Assembly (NCBI GenBank): GCA_036504075.1
Contig: DASXVX010000061.1
Span: 1-64,000 of the forward strand
Direction of reading: 5' to 3'
From: DASXVX01 sp036504075
Lineage (GTDB): Bacteria; Bacillota; Sulfobacillia; Symbiobacteriales; Symbiobacteriaceae
DNA: 64,000 nt
The notes beneath the pieces were generated by a model. That model had not been told where the DNA came from. It worked only from the letters and a program-made list of their open reading frames with translations, and did no database searches. This document shows, one piece after another, positions 9,501-18,310 of this stretch (position 1 is the stretch's first letter; each line of letters begins with the position of its first letter). The translations under genes were made by a program, and so were the position numbers.

Positions 9501-11501
9501 AGCGTCAATCTGCTGAACGGTCTCTACGGTACAAACCAGGTGCCGTCCGGCATTCTGCAGTGGAACGTCTCCCACAAGGTGCCGCTGCCCGGCAGCGGTG
9601 CCGAAAAAGGCGGCGACGGCGGCGGCGTCCGGGCCGACTTCCGGGATGCGGTCTTCTTCCAGACCGTGACCACCGACGCCGGCGGCAAGGCGACCGCCAG
9701 CTTTAAGGTGCCCGACAACCTGACGTCGTGGCGCCTGACCTACCATGCCGTCAACACCGGGACCATGGAGGCCGCCAGCGGCACGCAGCCGGTGCTCGTG
9801 AAACTGCCTTTCTTCGTGGACCTCGTGCTCGGGGGCAGCTATCTCTCCGGGGACAAGCCCGTGGTGGCGCTGCGCAGCTATGGCACCGCACTCAAAAGCG
9901 GCGACCAGGTGCAGTACACCGTGAAGCTCGAAGGCCCGAAGGCCGAAGTCCAGGAGTGGCAGAAGAGCGGCAAGGCGTTTACGCCGGTCACCCTCCCGTT
10001 GCCGAAACTGCCGGCCGGAACGTATAAGCTGACCGCCCGGTCCACCGCTCCCGGCGGCCTGACCGATGCCATCGCACAGTCCTTTACCGTGGTCGATTCG
10101 TACCTGACCCAGAACAAGGTGGATTTCTACCTGCTGGGCACGGAGACCAAAGTTGCCGGCGCTGCGGCGGGCCTGACGACGCTGACGTTTACGGACTACG
10201 ACCGGAGCCGCTACCTGCAACTGCTCGGGCAACTGCGCTGGCAGTGGGGCAATCGGGTCGAGCAGAAGCTCTCCCGCACGGTCGCCGGAGCGCTCCTGAA
10301 ACAGTATTTCGACCAGCAAGACCGGTGGGCGGAAGCGGGCCTCGACCTGATGGCCTACCAGACCGCCACCGGCAGCGTCGCCATTTTGCCGTACGCCGAC
10401 GGGGAACTGAAGCTCTCGGCGCTCGCGGCGGACCTGGCGGCCGGCCGGCTGGACCGGGCCGGGCTGACGAAATACTTCCAGACCGTGCTGGATGACCCGA
10501 AATCCGGCCGGGAGGAGGTCACACTGGCGCTCTACGGTCTGGCAGCGGTGGACGAGCCGGTGCTCCCGGCCATTTTGCAGATGTTGAAGCTGAAAGACCT
10601 GAAACTGAACGAGCGGCTCTATCTGGCGCTGGCCGCCGCAAGAGCCGGCGCCCTGGAGGACGCCCGGCCGGTCTATTATGGCATTCTGCAGGAGTTCGGC
10701 GAGCAGTTGGGCGCGGACGCCCGCATCAAGTCCGGCACCGACCAGGATGAGATCATTCAGGCGACGGCGCTGACCGCCGCCCTGGCGGGCAAGTTGGGCG
10801 AGGGGCAGGCCGCGGCGCTGGCCGGGTACCTGACCGGCAACGGGACGAAGGAGGTCCTGGTCAGCCTCGAGGAAGCGCTGGCCGCGCAGACGGCGCTGCC
10901 GAACCTGGCAGTCGGCGGGCCGGCCGCCGTCACCTACGTGCTGGACGGCAAGGAGGAACGGCGGGAGTTGAAGCCGGGCGGCTCTTTCAGCCTGGCCCTT
11001 GCGCCGGAATCCCTGGCGACCGTGCAGTTCAAGGATGTCCAGGGCCGGGTAGGCCTGACGGCCACCTATCCGGCGCCGCTGAAGGCGACCGGCGTAAAAC
11101 CGACGCCGGGCTTCAGCGTCACCACCAGCGACCAGGTGATCGCCACGGGCAAAGGTGGCGGGTACAAGGTGGGCGACCTGGTCCGTTACACGGTGAACTA
11201 CGCCATTCCAGACACGGCGCCCGGCGGCAACTACGAGGTCAGCGTCTACCTGCCGTCGGGCCTGCTTCTCGTGCCCCAGCCGTGGACCTGGGGCGTCAAG
11301 TCGGACCGGGTGACCTGGCCACTTGAAGTGAACGGGCAGAAACTGACGTTCTACGCCTACAAGCAAGGCTGGCCCATTCAGTTTTACGCCCGCGTCGTCG
11401 CACCGGGTGATTACGCGGCGGAGCAGGCGACGCTGCAGCACCAGCGGTCCGGGACGATTTACGCCCTGAGCCCGCGGTGGTGGGCGAGGGTGGCCGAATG
11501 A
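6588..11501 (+). CDS. Alpha-2-macroglobulin-like protein without thioester cysteine
   Basis: A protein of about 1,637 residues, in the size range of bacterial alpha-2-macroglobulins (YfhM type). It opens with an N-terminal membrane anchor or signal (about residues 6-26), then an Ig-like Big_5-type domain (about 140-240, beginning near ILGTLPRNQATGVPV). MG/MG2-type macroglobulin domains (about 450-560), the central A2M domain (about 1020-1100, DNLTSWRLTYHAVN) and a helical C-terminal region follow. Family members trap proteases in the envelope using a Cys-Gln thioester (GCxEQ). Here the aligned stretch near residue 1222 reads GNRVEQ, so the Cys is absent and covalent trapping is unlikely. GTG at 6585 is an alternative start; GGGAG lies upstream. 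The stop overlaps the next gene by 4 bp, so the two are translationally coupled. Confidence 0.85.
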   Translation: MNRTVKIGIAAVLAVALATTAVWFGYVRKPAGPRALPFGQAAPAEATLTPVTADVAGVDVATAFRLTAVKAIAAETVKKHLTVQPAVELRVEKADLLGKEYKITPAGSLEAGRIYNFRLATDPLSRPYQWSFQTKANFRILGTLPRNQATGVPVNTGIEINFSHDSYADLNDSFTTSPAAEGRFERHKKTVAFVPKNPLQPGTVYTVTVKKGLGQQDASGKLDTDYVFAFETQPEGSAQRQSWFYVPQDVQEFPAADAPYFQVGYDKNTSGVQAGVKVWRYGDAGAFIGALLKVEDVPWWANYNRSKYAEEPTGLNQVASFTSELKTFTNMGGTYLMFPDKLPGGYYLAQIAMGDQTRQVRFQVTDLASFVAVTSTKTLVWLHDLSTKAPVKNATVTFAGASAVSDADGVAALTTPPEVASPKSKSGTFLIAKTAGAELKEAVVDAYPSWYYESGAQTGAHYWRYLYADRSLYKPDDVVNIWGVLRPRDATVQPADKVTVQATRWDIRGFADQPIPLAKADLPVQDGIYTGALKLTGFRPGNYTLEVRLGDEVVSSTWFEVQTYTKPAYTVTVTPDRNALFADDTMQFQVQAAFFEGTPVPNLKLNYSASIGKESGGEVITGQDGTGTITYQPTGYSNGYGWPQTTYLHVHATTPEAGEITAQTTVAVFPSTIAMDAETKAVDNGTGKNEGTVTVSLRKVRLDQINAGLPIWPDSNWKGDPADGLTVSGSVIEQNWIRDDDGEEYDFINKVVVKKYRYRPDPRTVLTFTGVTDSGGQLVRRFPIQPDKQYQIDLTTRDTKGHYLSRQAYLYGGQYHNPDAYHYWYLDSGTANQWQWRLDEDATFVIKENQAPVPDRPRSFLFLTARFGLQSFAVQDKAAFTTRLKPEDLPNTNVAGVYFDGRQYHYTGSRSLAVDPNEKALKVTVTTDKADYRPGDTVTLSVQTLGRRGKPASARVNLNLVDEALYALRDQSVNLLNGLYGTNQVPSGILQWNVSHKVPLPGSGAEKGGDGGGVRADFRDAVFFQTVTTDAGGKATASFKVPDNLTSWRLTYHAVNTGTMEAASGTQPVLVKLPFFVDLVLGGSYLSGDKPVVALRSYGTALKSGDQVQYTVKLEGPKAEVQEWQKSGKAFTPVTLPLPKLPAGTYKLTARSTAPGGLTDAIAQSFTVVDSYLTQNKVDFYLLGTETKVAGAAAGLTTLTFTDYDRSRYLQLLGQLRWQWGNRVEQKLSRTVAGALLKQYFDQQDRWAEAGLDLMAYQTATGSVAILPYADGELKLSALAADLAAGRLDRAGLTKYFQTVLDDPKSGREEVTLALYGLAAVDEPVLPAILQMLKLKDLKLNERLYLALAAARAGALEDARPVYYGILQEFGEQLGADARIKSGTDQDEIIQATALTAALAGKLGEGQAAALAGYLTGNGTKEVLVSLEEALAAQTALPNLAVGGPAAVTYVLDGKEERRELKPGGSFSLALAPESLATVQFKDVQGRVGLTATYPAPLKATGVKPTPGFSVTTSDQVIATGKGGGYKVGDLVRYTVNYAIPDTAPGGNYEVSVYLPSGLLLVPQPWTWGVKSDRVTWPLEVNGQKLTFYAYKQGWPIQFYARVVAPGDYAAEQATLQHQRSGTIYALSPRWWARVAE

Positions 11502-12448
11502 GGAGGCGAGGTTGGTCTCTGGCGGCGGGGGCGGCCCTCGTGGGCCTGCTGCTCTGGGCGGCGGTCGCGGCCGCCCCGCCGGCCGCGACCGGACCCGGAG
11601 GCCCGACCCCGACCGCGACCCTACCCCCGACCCCGCTGGACCCGGCCCTGGCCGAGACCCAGCCCAACCGCTTCTTCGAGGCCCCTCGCTTTCACCAGGG
11701 CCTCCGGGAGGCCGAGGCCCGCCCGGCCCCCCGCGGGGCCGGCCTCCTGGTCGGCGGCCTCACATCGCACCACGCCCTGGCCGGGGTCGTCATCTCCCAG
11801 CTATTCGTGGAGCTCGGCGAGCACCCGCCCCACACGGTCATCGTGGTCGGGCCCAACCACGAGAACCGCGGACAGCGAATCATCACCGGCCGCCGCGCCT
11901 GGGCCACCGACTTCGGACCCGTCCCGGCCGACCAGGACCTGGTGACAAAGCTGGTGAAAGCCGGACTCGCCGAGGCAGACGACTCCGCCCTGGCCCCCGA
12001 GCATGCCGTCGGTGCGCTCATGCCCTACCTCAAGTTCCACGCGCCGGATGCAAAAGTAGTCCCCCTGATTCTGCACCGCGAGGTGTCGCCCGCCGAAGTG
12101 CGCCGGCTCGCCCGGTTCCTGGCGCCGCTGCTGGGGCCGGACGTCGTGCTGATCGCCAGCGTCGACTTCTCGCACTACCTGACCCGCCGGGAGGCCGAAG
12201 CCAACGACGAACTGACCATGCAGGCCATTGCGTCCTTCGACCTGGATGCGCTCTGGCGCATGGGCCCGGACTACCTCGACTCCCCGGCGTCGCTGGGGCT
12301 GCTCATGCTGACCATGCAGGAACTGGGCGCCACCGGCCCGGAAACGGCGGCCCACACGAACTCCGGCGAACTGATCGGCAGTGGGCTCATCGAGACCACC
12401 AGCTACTTCACGTTCAAGTACCGCCTCACGGCGGGGGCGGGGGAGTAG
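11498..12448 (+). CDS. Exported MEMO-domain (AmmeMemoRadiSam system protein B) homologue
   Basis: A protein of 316 residues. After an N-terminal hydrophobic segment (about 6-27) and a Pro/Thr-rich linker (about 28-55) comes the MEMO fold: LTSHHALAG, IVVGPNHEN, EHAVGALMPYL and SVDFSHYL carry the His, Asp and Asn residues typical of this dioxygenase-like, metal-binding family. MEMO proteins are usually cytoplasmic and linked to AMMECR1 and radical SAM partners; none is seen here and the leader predicts an extracytoplasmic location. I chose ATG at 11498, which overlaps the upstream stop as ATGA. The 3' end overlaps the convergent gerC by 23 bp. The biochemical role is not established; the pairing with the macroglobulin gene suggests a shared envelope function (inference). 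Confidence 0.8.
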   Translation: MRRRGWSLAAGAALVGLLLWAAVAAAPPAATGPGGPTPTATLPPTPLDPALAETQPNRFFEAPRFHQGLREAEARPAPRGAGLLVGGLTSHHALAGVVISQLFVELGEHPPHTVIVVGPNHENRGQRIITGRRAWATDFGPVPADQDLVTKLVKAGLAEADDSALAPEHAVGALMPYLKFHAPDAKVVPLILHREVSPAEVRRLARFLAPLLGPDVVLIASVDFSHYLTRREAEANDELTMQAIASFDLDALWRMGPDYLDSPASLGLLMLTMQELGATGPETAAHTNSGELIGSGLIETTSYFTFKYRLTAGAGE

Positions 12449-13646
12449 TCTGCGACCAGTGGAAGCGCGGCCCCATCTGGCCTTGCCGCGGGACTTTCGC
12501 ATCCACATGAATGGTAATCGGCATGGTCGTGAGCTCTTTGGCCCAGGTGGCCTGATGCTTCCTGAACATTTTTGGGTCGCGCCGGTACAACTCCTGGCCG
12601 AAGCCGAGAAAATCGGCGCCGTTTTTCTGGGCCACTTTGAGCGCAGCCGAAATCTGCTGCTCAACTTTTTTCCGCAGCAAATCACTCAGCCCTACGGCAC
12701 CTTCCTCCGTCAGGCCAGGTTCCCGGCAATTCAGCTCATTCAGGTCGGCGATGGCCTTGATATGGACCTCGCCCACCAGCTTCCCCTGCACCAGCTTGAT
12801 TTTGACGTCGCCCTTCCCCTTCCGGAGCCGGAAGACGGCCCGCCGGTCGGGGTCCTTGCACGGTGCGCTGATTACGCCGTGAACGATATGGCCTTTCACC
12901 CAGAGTTGCCCCATGGTCTCGTCCGGGCTGAGCCAGGCCACCAGCTTATCGTCCCGGAAGACGCCGGACCCACCGAAAATGATCTCCTTCGGCGCCTCCG
13001 GGTCGGGTGACTTCTCCCCGTCCGGCTTGGGCGTTTCCCGGTTCGCCAGCCGGAAAACGGGTAGCGTCAGGGAGATGCCTTCCTCTTGCAGGATATTGGC
13101 CATTTCCGCCAAGTGGATGGAAGGCGATACGGAACTGCGCCGCTTGGCGGCGTCGTGGTAGCCCAGCGGGCCTTCCGAAAGTGCCCCCTCCTGCCGGGTC
13201 CGGGCCGTCATCAGATCTCTGGCCAGACCGTTGGTCACCCCCATCCAGACCGTCGGCCGCACTTCGACGCTGCGGAGAAGGTAGTCGACGGTGGGGCCGA
13301 TGCCGTGCCGGGCCATCTCCTCGCCGTAAATGATCGAGCGCACGTGGGCCAGGGTGAGGGAGCGGGAGAGAATCTGGTCGATGCGGCCGACGGCCTCATC
13401 CAGGGCCGCGGCCTGCTGGGAGACCGTCCAGACGCCGCTGACGTTGGTGCCGACGCCCTCGGAGCCGCCGCCCCCGCCGCCGCCGCGCCGGGGGGAGAGC
13501 ACGTTGATGGTGACCAGGTACTGGCCGTCCACCCAGTCGATGCCCATGATGCCGGCGAAAGAGACTTCGGTCAGTTCCCGGCGGCTCCAGCAGCCACTGA
13601 GCACAAACGCCATGAGCAGGACGGCCACGAGTTTGCTGTGGCGCAT
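12426..13646 (-). CDS. gerC: Spore germination protein, Ger(x)C family lipoprotein
   Basis: A protein of 406 residues. The N-terminus has a lipoprotein signal with lipobox LSGC (Cys near residue 19) followed by the family's characteristic WSRRELTEVSFAGIMGID. The body carries the GerAC domain (for example LTLAHVRSIIYGEE and IIFGGSGVFRDDKL), and a long amphipathic C-terminal region ends in a proline run. GerC subunits are lipoproteins of the inner spore membrane that join GerA and GerB in a germinant receptor. A glycine-rich insert sits near residue 54. It is the last gene of a B-A-C operon, 3 bp after gerA. The proline tail is encoded where the gene overlaps the convergent MEMO gene. Confidence 0.92.
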   Translation of the reverse strand: MRHSKLVAVLLMAFVLSGCWSRRELTEVSFAGIMGIDWVDGQYLVTINVLSPRRGGGGGGGSEGVGTNVSGVWTVSQQAAALDEAVGRIDQILSRSLTLAHVRSIIYGEEMARHGIGPTVDYLLRSVEVRPTVWMGVTNGLARDLMTARTRQEGALSEGPLGYHDAAKRRSSVSPSIHLAEMANILQEEGISLTLPVFRLANRETPKPDGEKSPDPEAPKEIIFGGSGVFRDDKLVAWLSPDETMGQLWVKGHIVHGVISAPCKDPDRRAVFRLRKGKGDVKIKLVQGKLVGEVHIKAIADLNELNCREPGLTEEGAVGLSDLLRKKVEQQISAALKVAQKNGADFLGFGQELYRRDPKMFRKHQATWAKELTTMPITIHVDAKVPRQGQMGPRFHWSQTTPPPPP

Positions 13647-13649
13647 CCA

Positions 13650-15113
13650 TCACCCCTCCTGGTAGTCTTCCGCCTGATTCGTCTTTTTCGGACTGGGCGT
13701 GCCGCCGGTAGATTTCGGCGGCCTCGGCTGCACGCCGAACGAAACCGGGAGGAACTTGGGCCGCAGTGGGAAGAAGGGGGTCTCGTACGGCACCCCCAGT
13801 GAGGTCGTGCTGGCGAGGATGGTGATCACCAGGAGGTAGCCCAGCAGGAGCCCGAAAAAGCCGAACGTGCTGGCCAGCGCCAGCACCACGAACCGGGTGT
13901 ATGTCGCGGCGTTGGCCAGGGTCGTGCTGGGCAGCGAAAAGGTGGCGACGGCGGTGGCCGAAACCACCAGGACCATGGCCGGCGAGGTGATGCCCGACCG
14001 AATGGCCGCTTCCCCGATGACCAGGCCGCCGACGATGGAGACGGTCGGGCCAATGGTCCGGGGCAGCCGAATGCCGGCCTCCCGCAGAATTTCGAAAATC
14101 AAGGTCATGACCAATGCCTCGATCGGCGGCGGCAGCGGCGCGCCTTCCCGCTGGGCCAACAGGCTCAGCGTCAACTGGGTCGGCAGCGCCTGCAGGTGGT
14201 AGGTCGTCACCGAGACATACAGGGCCGGCAGCGGTACGGCGATCAGGAAGGCCAGGTAGCGGAGCGCCCGCAGAAACGCGACGAACGGGCGCCACTCGTA
14301 CCAGTCGTCGGAGCTGGTGAAGAAGTCATTGGCAACGGCCGGCACGACCAACGCGCGCGGCGAGTTTTCCACCATGACCGCAATCCGACCGCCCATCAGA
14401 TAGTGGCAAACCAGGTCGGGTCGCTCGCTCAACATAATGGACGGAAAAAGCGTGAGCGGCGCGTCGGCTACCGCCTCCGCCAGTTCCGTCACGTCCTGAA
14501 CGCCATCCTGGGTCACCTTGTTCAGCCGTTGCCGGATCGTGTCGATCATCGTCTGGGTCGGTTTGCCCTCCACGTAGATGATCACGGCTTCGAGTTTGGC
14601 TTCGGTGCCAATAAACAGGGATTCGATTTTCAGAAACTTGCCGGGGAGGCGCCGCCGCATTTGCGTCAGGTTGATGATCAGGTGCTCGGTGAAGGCTTCC
14701 TTGGGACCGTTGATGCCCGACTCCGTCTCCGGCATGCCGATCTGCCGGTGCGGCAGGTTCGACACTTCCACGGCGAACATCTCGGTCGTCCCTTCCACCT
14801 GGAAGAGGACCTTGCCCCGAGTGACGAACCCGATCGCATCGTTGAGCTTCTTCATGGGTACCGGGCTGGGTGCCAGGCTCCCGCCTATGTATCCGGGCGA
14901 ATCGCCTTCCAGCAAGGGCCGGACGACGAACGTGTCCAGGCGCATGTTGTCGGTCTCAGCCTCGGCGAACACCAGCAGCGCCGTGCGGGTCTGCCCGCCG
15001 GGGGCGGGAATCGTCAGTTCTCGGAAAATCATGCCGCGGTGGGTGGCGAACGCCTGTTTCAGCAGCTTTTTGTTCGCTTCCAGCGACTGGTTGAGGGAAG
15101 GATTATCAGGCAC
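13650..15113 (-). CDS. gerA: Spore germination protein, GerA family
   Basis: A protein of about 487 residues. The GerA-type soluble N-terminal domain (for example IFRELTIPAPGGQTRTALLVFAEA) is followed by about five membrane helices in the C-terminal half, with the conserved GVPYETPFFPLRP near the end. GerA subunits form the transmembrane, ion-conducting part of the germinant receptor. I chose GTG at 15113, preceded by AAGGGGTGGAG, over the longer frame to 15236, because the upstream extension lies inside gerB and has no family-like sequence. It overlaps the gerB stop by 8 bp. Confidence 0.92.
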   Translation of the reverse strand: MPDNPSLNQSLEANKKLLKQAFATHRGMIFRELTIPAPGGQTRTALLVFAEAETDNMRLDTFVVRPLLEGDSPGYIGGSLAPSPVPMKKLNDAIGFVTRGKVLFQVEGTTEMFAVEVSNLPHRQIGMPETESGINGPKEAFTEHLIINLTQMRRRLPGKFLKIESLFIGTEAKLEAVIIYVEGKPTQTMIDTIRQRLNKVTQDGVQDVTELAEAVADAPLTLFPSIMLSERPDLVCHYLMGGRIAVMVENSPRALVVPAVANDFFTSSDDWYEWRPFVAFLRALRYLAFLIAVPLPALYVSVTTYHLQALPTQLTLSLLAQREGAPLPPPIEALVMTLIFEILREAGIRLPRTIGPTVSIVGGLVIGEAAIRSGITSPAMVLVVSATAVATFSLPSTTLANAATYTRFVVLALASTFGFFGLLLGYLLVITILASTTSLGVPYETPFFPLRPKFLPVSFGVQPRPPKSTGGTPSPKKTNQAEDYQEG

Positions 15114-16230
15114 CAGGGCTCCACCCCTTGTTCTGGCGATGCATTCCCCGGAGGTACGCCACGACCAGGAACACCGGCGGCAAAACGATCCCCAGAATGG
15201 CGGCGGCAGGCAGGTAAACATACCCGATAAACGCATCGAACACCGGCTTGTTGGGGAAGGCGACCTCGCCGAGCAGCACCGCCAGCAGTCCCAGTCCGGT
15301 CATGATCCATTTCAGGTGCTGGCGGGTACCGGTCAGCCGGGTGAAGCCGTCGCTGGACATGAGCAGGAAGAGGCCGGTCCGGACATAGGCGCCGGCCAGC
15401 CACTGGTGCACGACCAACAGGTCGGTCCGCTCGAAGAACCGGGCGAAGCTGACCATGAGCCAGTGTTGGAACGTGGGATAGGGCATGGCCCTTGCGACTC
15501 GGTAGCCCAGGGTGGAAATCGACCCCGCGATCGGTCCGGTCAGGGTGATGACCTCGTAGATCAGGGCGTACAAGAATGCTTTAGATAGCTTTGGCCGGTC
15601 CTTGGGCCGCACGTAGGCGGAAAACGCGGCGGCGACCGACATTTCGCCGAGGTCGCCCAGGCCCATCACGGTCACGGCGATGACCGGCCCGAGCCCGAAC
15701 TCGAACATCGGCAGCAGCAGCTTATAGTCTTTGGAGCCAATCGTGCCGAAGGAGACGGTCAGCCCCAGCATGGTCAGCAGCGGCAAAATAAACTGATTGA
15801 CCCGGGCCAGTACGTCCAGGCCGCCCCAGGTGCAATAGAGCACGACGAGCATGTAGAGCAGGCTCATAACCCACGACGGCGTCTCCGGCAGAATGGAGTC
15901 GACCAGCCAGTCTGTGGTCATGCGCAGGGTAAAGACCACCGTGGTCAGGTAGAAAAGCGGATAGATCCAGGCCAGGGGGTAGCCGGCATACCCGAAGATT
16001 TTTGGCAGGTACTCGACAATGGTCTTGCCGGGAAAGATGTTCGCAAGTTTGGCGATGGACCAGAGACCGAGCGCACCGAACGGCATCGCGAGAATTCCGG
16101 CCAACCAGGTATCCCGGCCGCCTGCACGCATGAACAGGGTCACGGCCAGTGCGTGGCCGGTCAGCGCGACGGTGCCTGCGATCAACCAGCCCGCCTGCAG
16201 CGAAGAGATCTCCCACTTTTTCATGGGCAT
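15106..16230 (-). CDS. gerB: Endospore germination permease, GerB family
   Basis: A protein of about 374 residues with ten or so hydrophobic segments and the GerB signature pattern (KKWEISSLQAGWLIAGT at the start, YPLAWIYPLFYL in the middle). It belongs to the amino acid/polyamine transporter superfamily and binds germinants in the spore inner membrane. I chose ATG at 16230, which follows CGGGAG by a good spacing; 16248 is the alternative. First gene of the receptor operon; divergent from the PAP2 phosphatase with about 127 bp between starts. Confidence 0.92.
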   Translation of the reverse strand: MPMKKWEISSLQAGWLIAGTVALTGHALAVTLFMRAGGRDTWLAGILAMPFGALGLWSIAKLANIFPGKTIVEYLPKIFGYAGYPLAWIYPLFYLTTVVFTLRMTTDWLVDSILPETPSWVMSLLYMLVVLYCTWGGLDVLARVNQFILPLLTMLGLTVSFGTIGSKDYKLLLPMFEFGLGPVIAVTVMGLGDLGEMSVAAAFSAYVRPKDRPKLSKAFLYALIYEVITLTGPIAGSISTLGYRVARAMPYPTFQHWLMVSFARFFERTDLLVVHQWLAGAYVRTGLFLLMSSDGFTRLTGTRQHLKWIMTGLGLLAVLLGEVAFPNKPVFDAFIGYVYLPAAAILGIVLPPVFLVVAYLRGMHRQNKGWSPGA

Positions 16231-16357
16231 CCAGCACTCCCGTCCCATTGTCTTACCCGCTCAAATATGGTGCAGACGGGCGGGGCCAGTTATCCGGTGC
16301 AACATTTGGCAGGGAAGCGGGTCCTGCAGGTTTGCTGCCGTGGGTGATACTACCGGC

Positions 16358-16924
16358 ATGGACGTATGGCTGTTTCAGCAGTTGAACCAGTGGGCCGGCT
16401 GGGGCTACTGGACAGATTATCTGGCGTTTGTGATGGCCCAGTGGAGTTTGGCAATTCACGGTGTCTTGCTGGCAGTCCGCTGGTTCATGCCCAGCCGTGA
16501 CCGGCGCCGGGAGCGGCATACGGTGCTCCTGGCTCTGGCCGGCGCGGTTTTCGCCATTGGCATGGCGGACCTGTCCACGCGTTTCTATTACCGCCCCCGG
16601 CCATTTCTGGAGCAGCCCGGCGCGTTCGACCTGCTGCAGACCCACGCCACGCCCTCGTTTCCCAGCACGCACGCCGCGGCTTCCTTCGCGCTGGCCACCC
16701 ACATGGGCTGGCGCTCTCCCGGCTGGGGGCTGATTACCTGGCCGCTCTCTCTTTTGGAGTCGGCCAGCCGCATTTACGCCGGCGTTCATTACCCGACCGA
16801 TACCCTGGCGGGCATGCTCCTGGGCGTTCTGACCGCGCTGTTCCTCCGGATGCTGGCGCCAAACCTGGAGCCGGCGCTCGACCAGGTCCTGGAACTGGTG
16901 GGCGCAGCACCGAAGCGCGAGTAA
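16358..16924 (+). CDS. PAP2-family phosphatase, likely undecaprenyl-diphosphatase
   Basis: A membrane protein of 188 residues with the three PAP2 motifs: RFYYRPRP (about residues 74-81), PSFPSTHAA (about 98-106) and SRIYAGVHYPTD (about 137-148). The His in the second and third motifs and the Arg in the third are the catalytic residues. Small PAP2 proteins of this type (BcrC) recycle the undecaprenyl carrier for cell wall synthesis by removing a phosphate. ATG at 16358 was chosen because homology begins there; the open frame extends back to 16019 without family sequence. Other lipid phosphate substrates remain possible. Confidence 0.85.
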   Translation: MDVWLFQQLNQWAGWGYWTDYLAFVMAQWSLAIHGVLLAVRWFMPSRDRRRERHTVLLALAGAVFAIGMADLSTRFYYRPRPFLEQPGAFDLLQTHATPSFPSTHAAASFALATHMGWRSPGWGLITWPLSLLESASRIYAGVHYPTDTLAGMLLGVLTALFLRMLAPNLEPALDQVLELVGAAPKRE

Positions 16925-16996
16925 AACAAACCTTACTTGACGTGCCAACGATGGCCAGGAGAATGGGGAGGGCCCTCGCAGCGGCACGCGCGAATC

Positions 16997-17030
16997 GGCT
17001 GCCGGGAATCGCTTTCCCGGCAGCCTTTTT
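16997..17030 (+). terminator. Intrinsic terminator after the PAP2 gene
   Basis: A perfect 11-bp stem (GGCTGCCGGGA with TCCCGGCAGCC) is followed by TTTTT. Confidence 0.85.
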
Positions 17031-17323
17031 GACGTGGATATGCGGGCCGCTGCAAGTACACGCAACGGCGGAAATTTCTTTTATAATTTTAGCTAGATCG
17101 AAATGCCGAGCCTCTACATCAGAACAGGAGCGTCCCCCTGGTGAAGAAAGCTCCTCATGTGTCACAGGTGCTCTACCTGGTCCCGGTGATATGTTTGGGT
17201 TTTGACGCCAGGTATAAGCTGCAAGCGAACGCATCTTCTCGTTGGTTGTCGAACGCTTGAGACTGGAAATTATGTCCAGAAAGGGGTATGATGAAGGTGA
17301 GCGACTGGTCGAGGGGGGTCCGC
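17031..17323. other. Intergenic region upstream of the TPR gene
   Basis: Relatively AT-rich around 17070-17100. It holds no clear gene. A weak ORF of 39 codons (17141-17260) with a hydrophobic stretch is not supported strongly enough to call. No confident promoter was identified. Confidence 0.4.
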
Positions 17324-18208
17324 ATGAAGACGCAGAGCGAGGACCGGGTGAAACTGGTTGGTGAGCTGGAATCAAACGACGATCCGCGCATCGTCGAGGC
17401 TGCCAAGAAGCTGCTCGCCCTGGGGGACCACGGCACCCCTGCGGGGACATACTGCTTGGCGGGCGGAAAGGCCGCGCTCCGTCTCGGGCGGCTGGCAGAT
17501 GCCGTCGTACTGCTCTACCGTGGACTCAAAGTGGCAGAGCCTGACACGCTGCTTTGGGCCGAGATGCTTGTCAACCGCGTCATTGCCTGCTCTCGCCACG
17601 GTTTCTATCGGGATGCGATCGAGGCGGGAGAGCAGTTCACGGCTGCTGTAAAGGCGTTGCCCGACGCGGCCCGCTGGCTGCCGCACGTCCATCATGCGGT
17701 TGGCTTCGCTCACGATCGCCTGCGCGAATACCCAGAAGCTGCCCATCACTTCCGGCTGGCCGTCGAAAGCTATGCTGAACCGGCACGGCGGGACAGTGCC
17801 CGTTGTGACTTGGCCTCTGCTCTCGCCATGAGTGGACACGCCGATGAAGGAGCGTCGATCCTGGCCGAAGTTGACCGGGACGGGCTAACTATGCGGCACC
17901 AGTTCACCTTTTTCGCCACAGCAGCAGTTGTTCGCTACCATCAGGGACAGTATCCGGAAGCCCTGGCGGCGGCGGAACAGGCAGAGGCCCTGGCTGTCAG
18001 CCAGGACGACTCCTGGGTAGTCCCGCTGGCCGAACTCCAGCTGTGGATTTCAAAGATCGTTTGGGAACTCGGTGACAGTTTCCGCTCTGGCGTGGTGGGG
18101 CTCCATGTCGCTGTCGTGGCCCAGCAGCGTTTACAACTGGCGCTCAGCCAGGAAGCCACCGACTGGCTGGCCGAAATCATGGCGCGGGGCGGGGTCAAGA
18201 AGGACTGA
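17324..18208 (+). CDS. TPR-repeat protein, possible Rap-like peptide-responsive regulator
   Basis: An all-helical protein of about 294 residues built from degenerate tetratricopeptide repeats (for example GGKAALRLGRLADAVVLLYRG and VVRYHQGQYPEALAAAEQAEA; each repeat about 34-40 residues). No helix-turn-helix is visible at the N-terminus, so it resembles Rap proteins rather than PlcR/NprR regulators. TPR domains of this class bind short peptides or partner proteins. It lies about 100 bp upstream of a 40-residue secreted peptide gene on the same strand. ATG at 17324 follows GAGGGGGG; ATG at 17288 or 17291 has a poorer site. TPR assignment is good; the signalling role is inference. Confidence 0.7.
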   Translation: MKTQSEDRVKLVGELESNDDPRIVEAAKKLLALGDHGTPAGTYCLAGGKAALRLGRLADAVVLLYRGLKVAEPDTLLWAEMLVNRVIACSRHGFYRDAIEAGEQFTAAVKALPDAARWLPHVHHAVGFAHDRLREYPEAAHHFRLAVESYAEPARRDSARCDLASALAMSGHADEGASILAEVDRDGLTMRHQFTFFATAAVVRYHQGQYPEALAAAEQAEALAVSQDDSWVVPLAELQLWISKIVWELGDSFRSGVVGLHVAVVAQQRLQLALSQEATDWLAEIMARGGVKKD

Positions 18209-18310
18209 ATTTGGTGCCCTGCACCTCGAACGCCACGCTTTTACGGTCCCGTTCGCGGCGGCTTCACCCTGAATGTCGATTGCTGTCATGACGACAAGGA
18301 GGAATCGCAA

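Noticed and set aside
16019..16357. N-terminal extension of the PAP2 phosphatase
   Set aside because: It is antisense to gerB and to the intergenic region, and PAP2 homology begins at the ATG at 16358.
17141..17260. A 39-codon ORF with a hydrophobic stretch upstream of the TPR gene
   Set aside because: The ribosome site is distant and the sequence is not a clean signal peptide; it could be chance.
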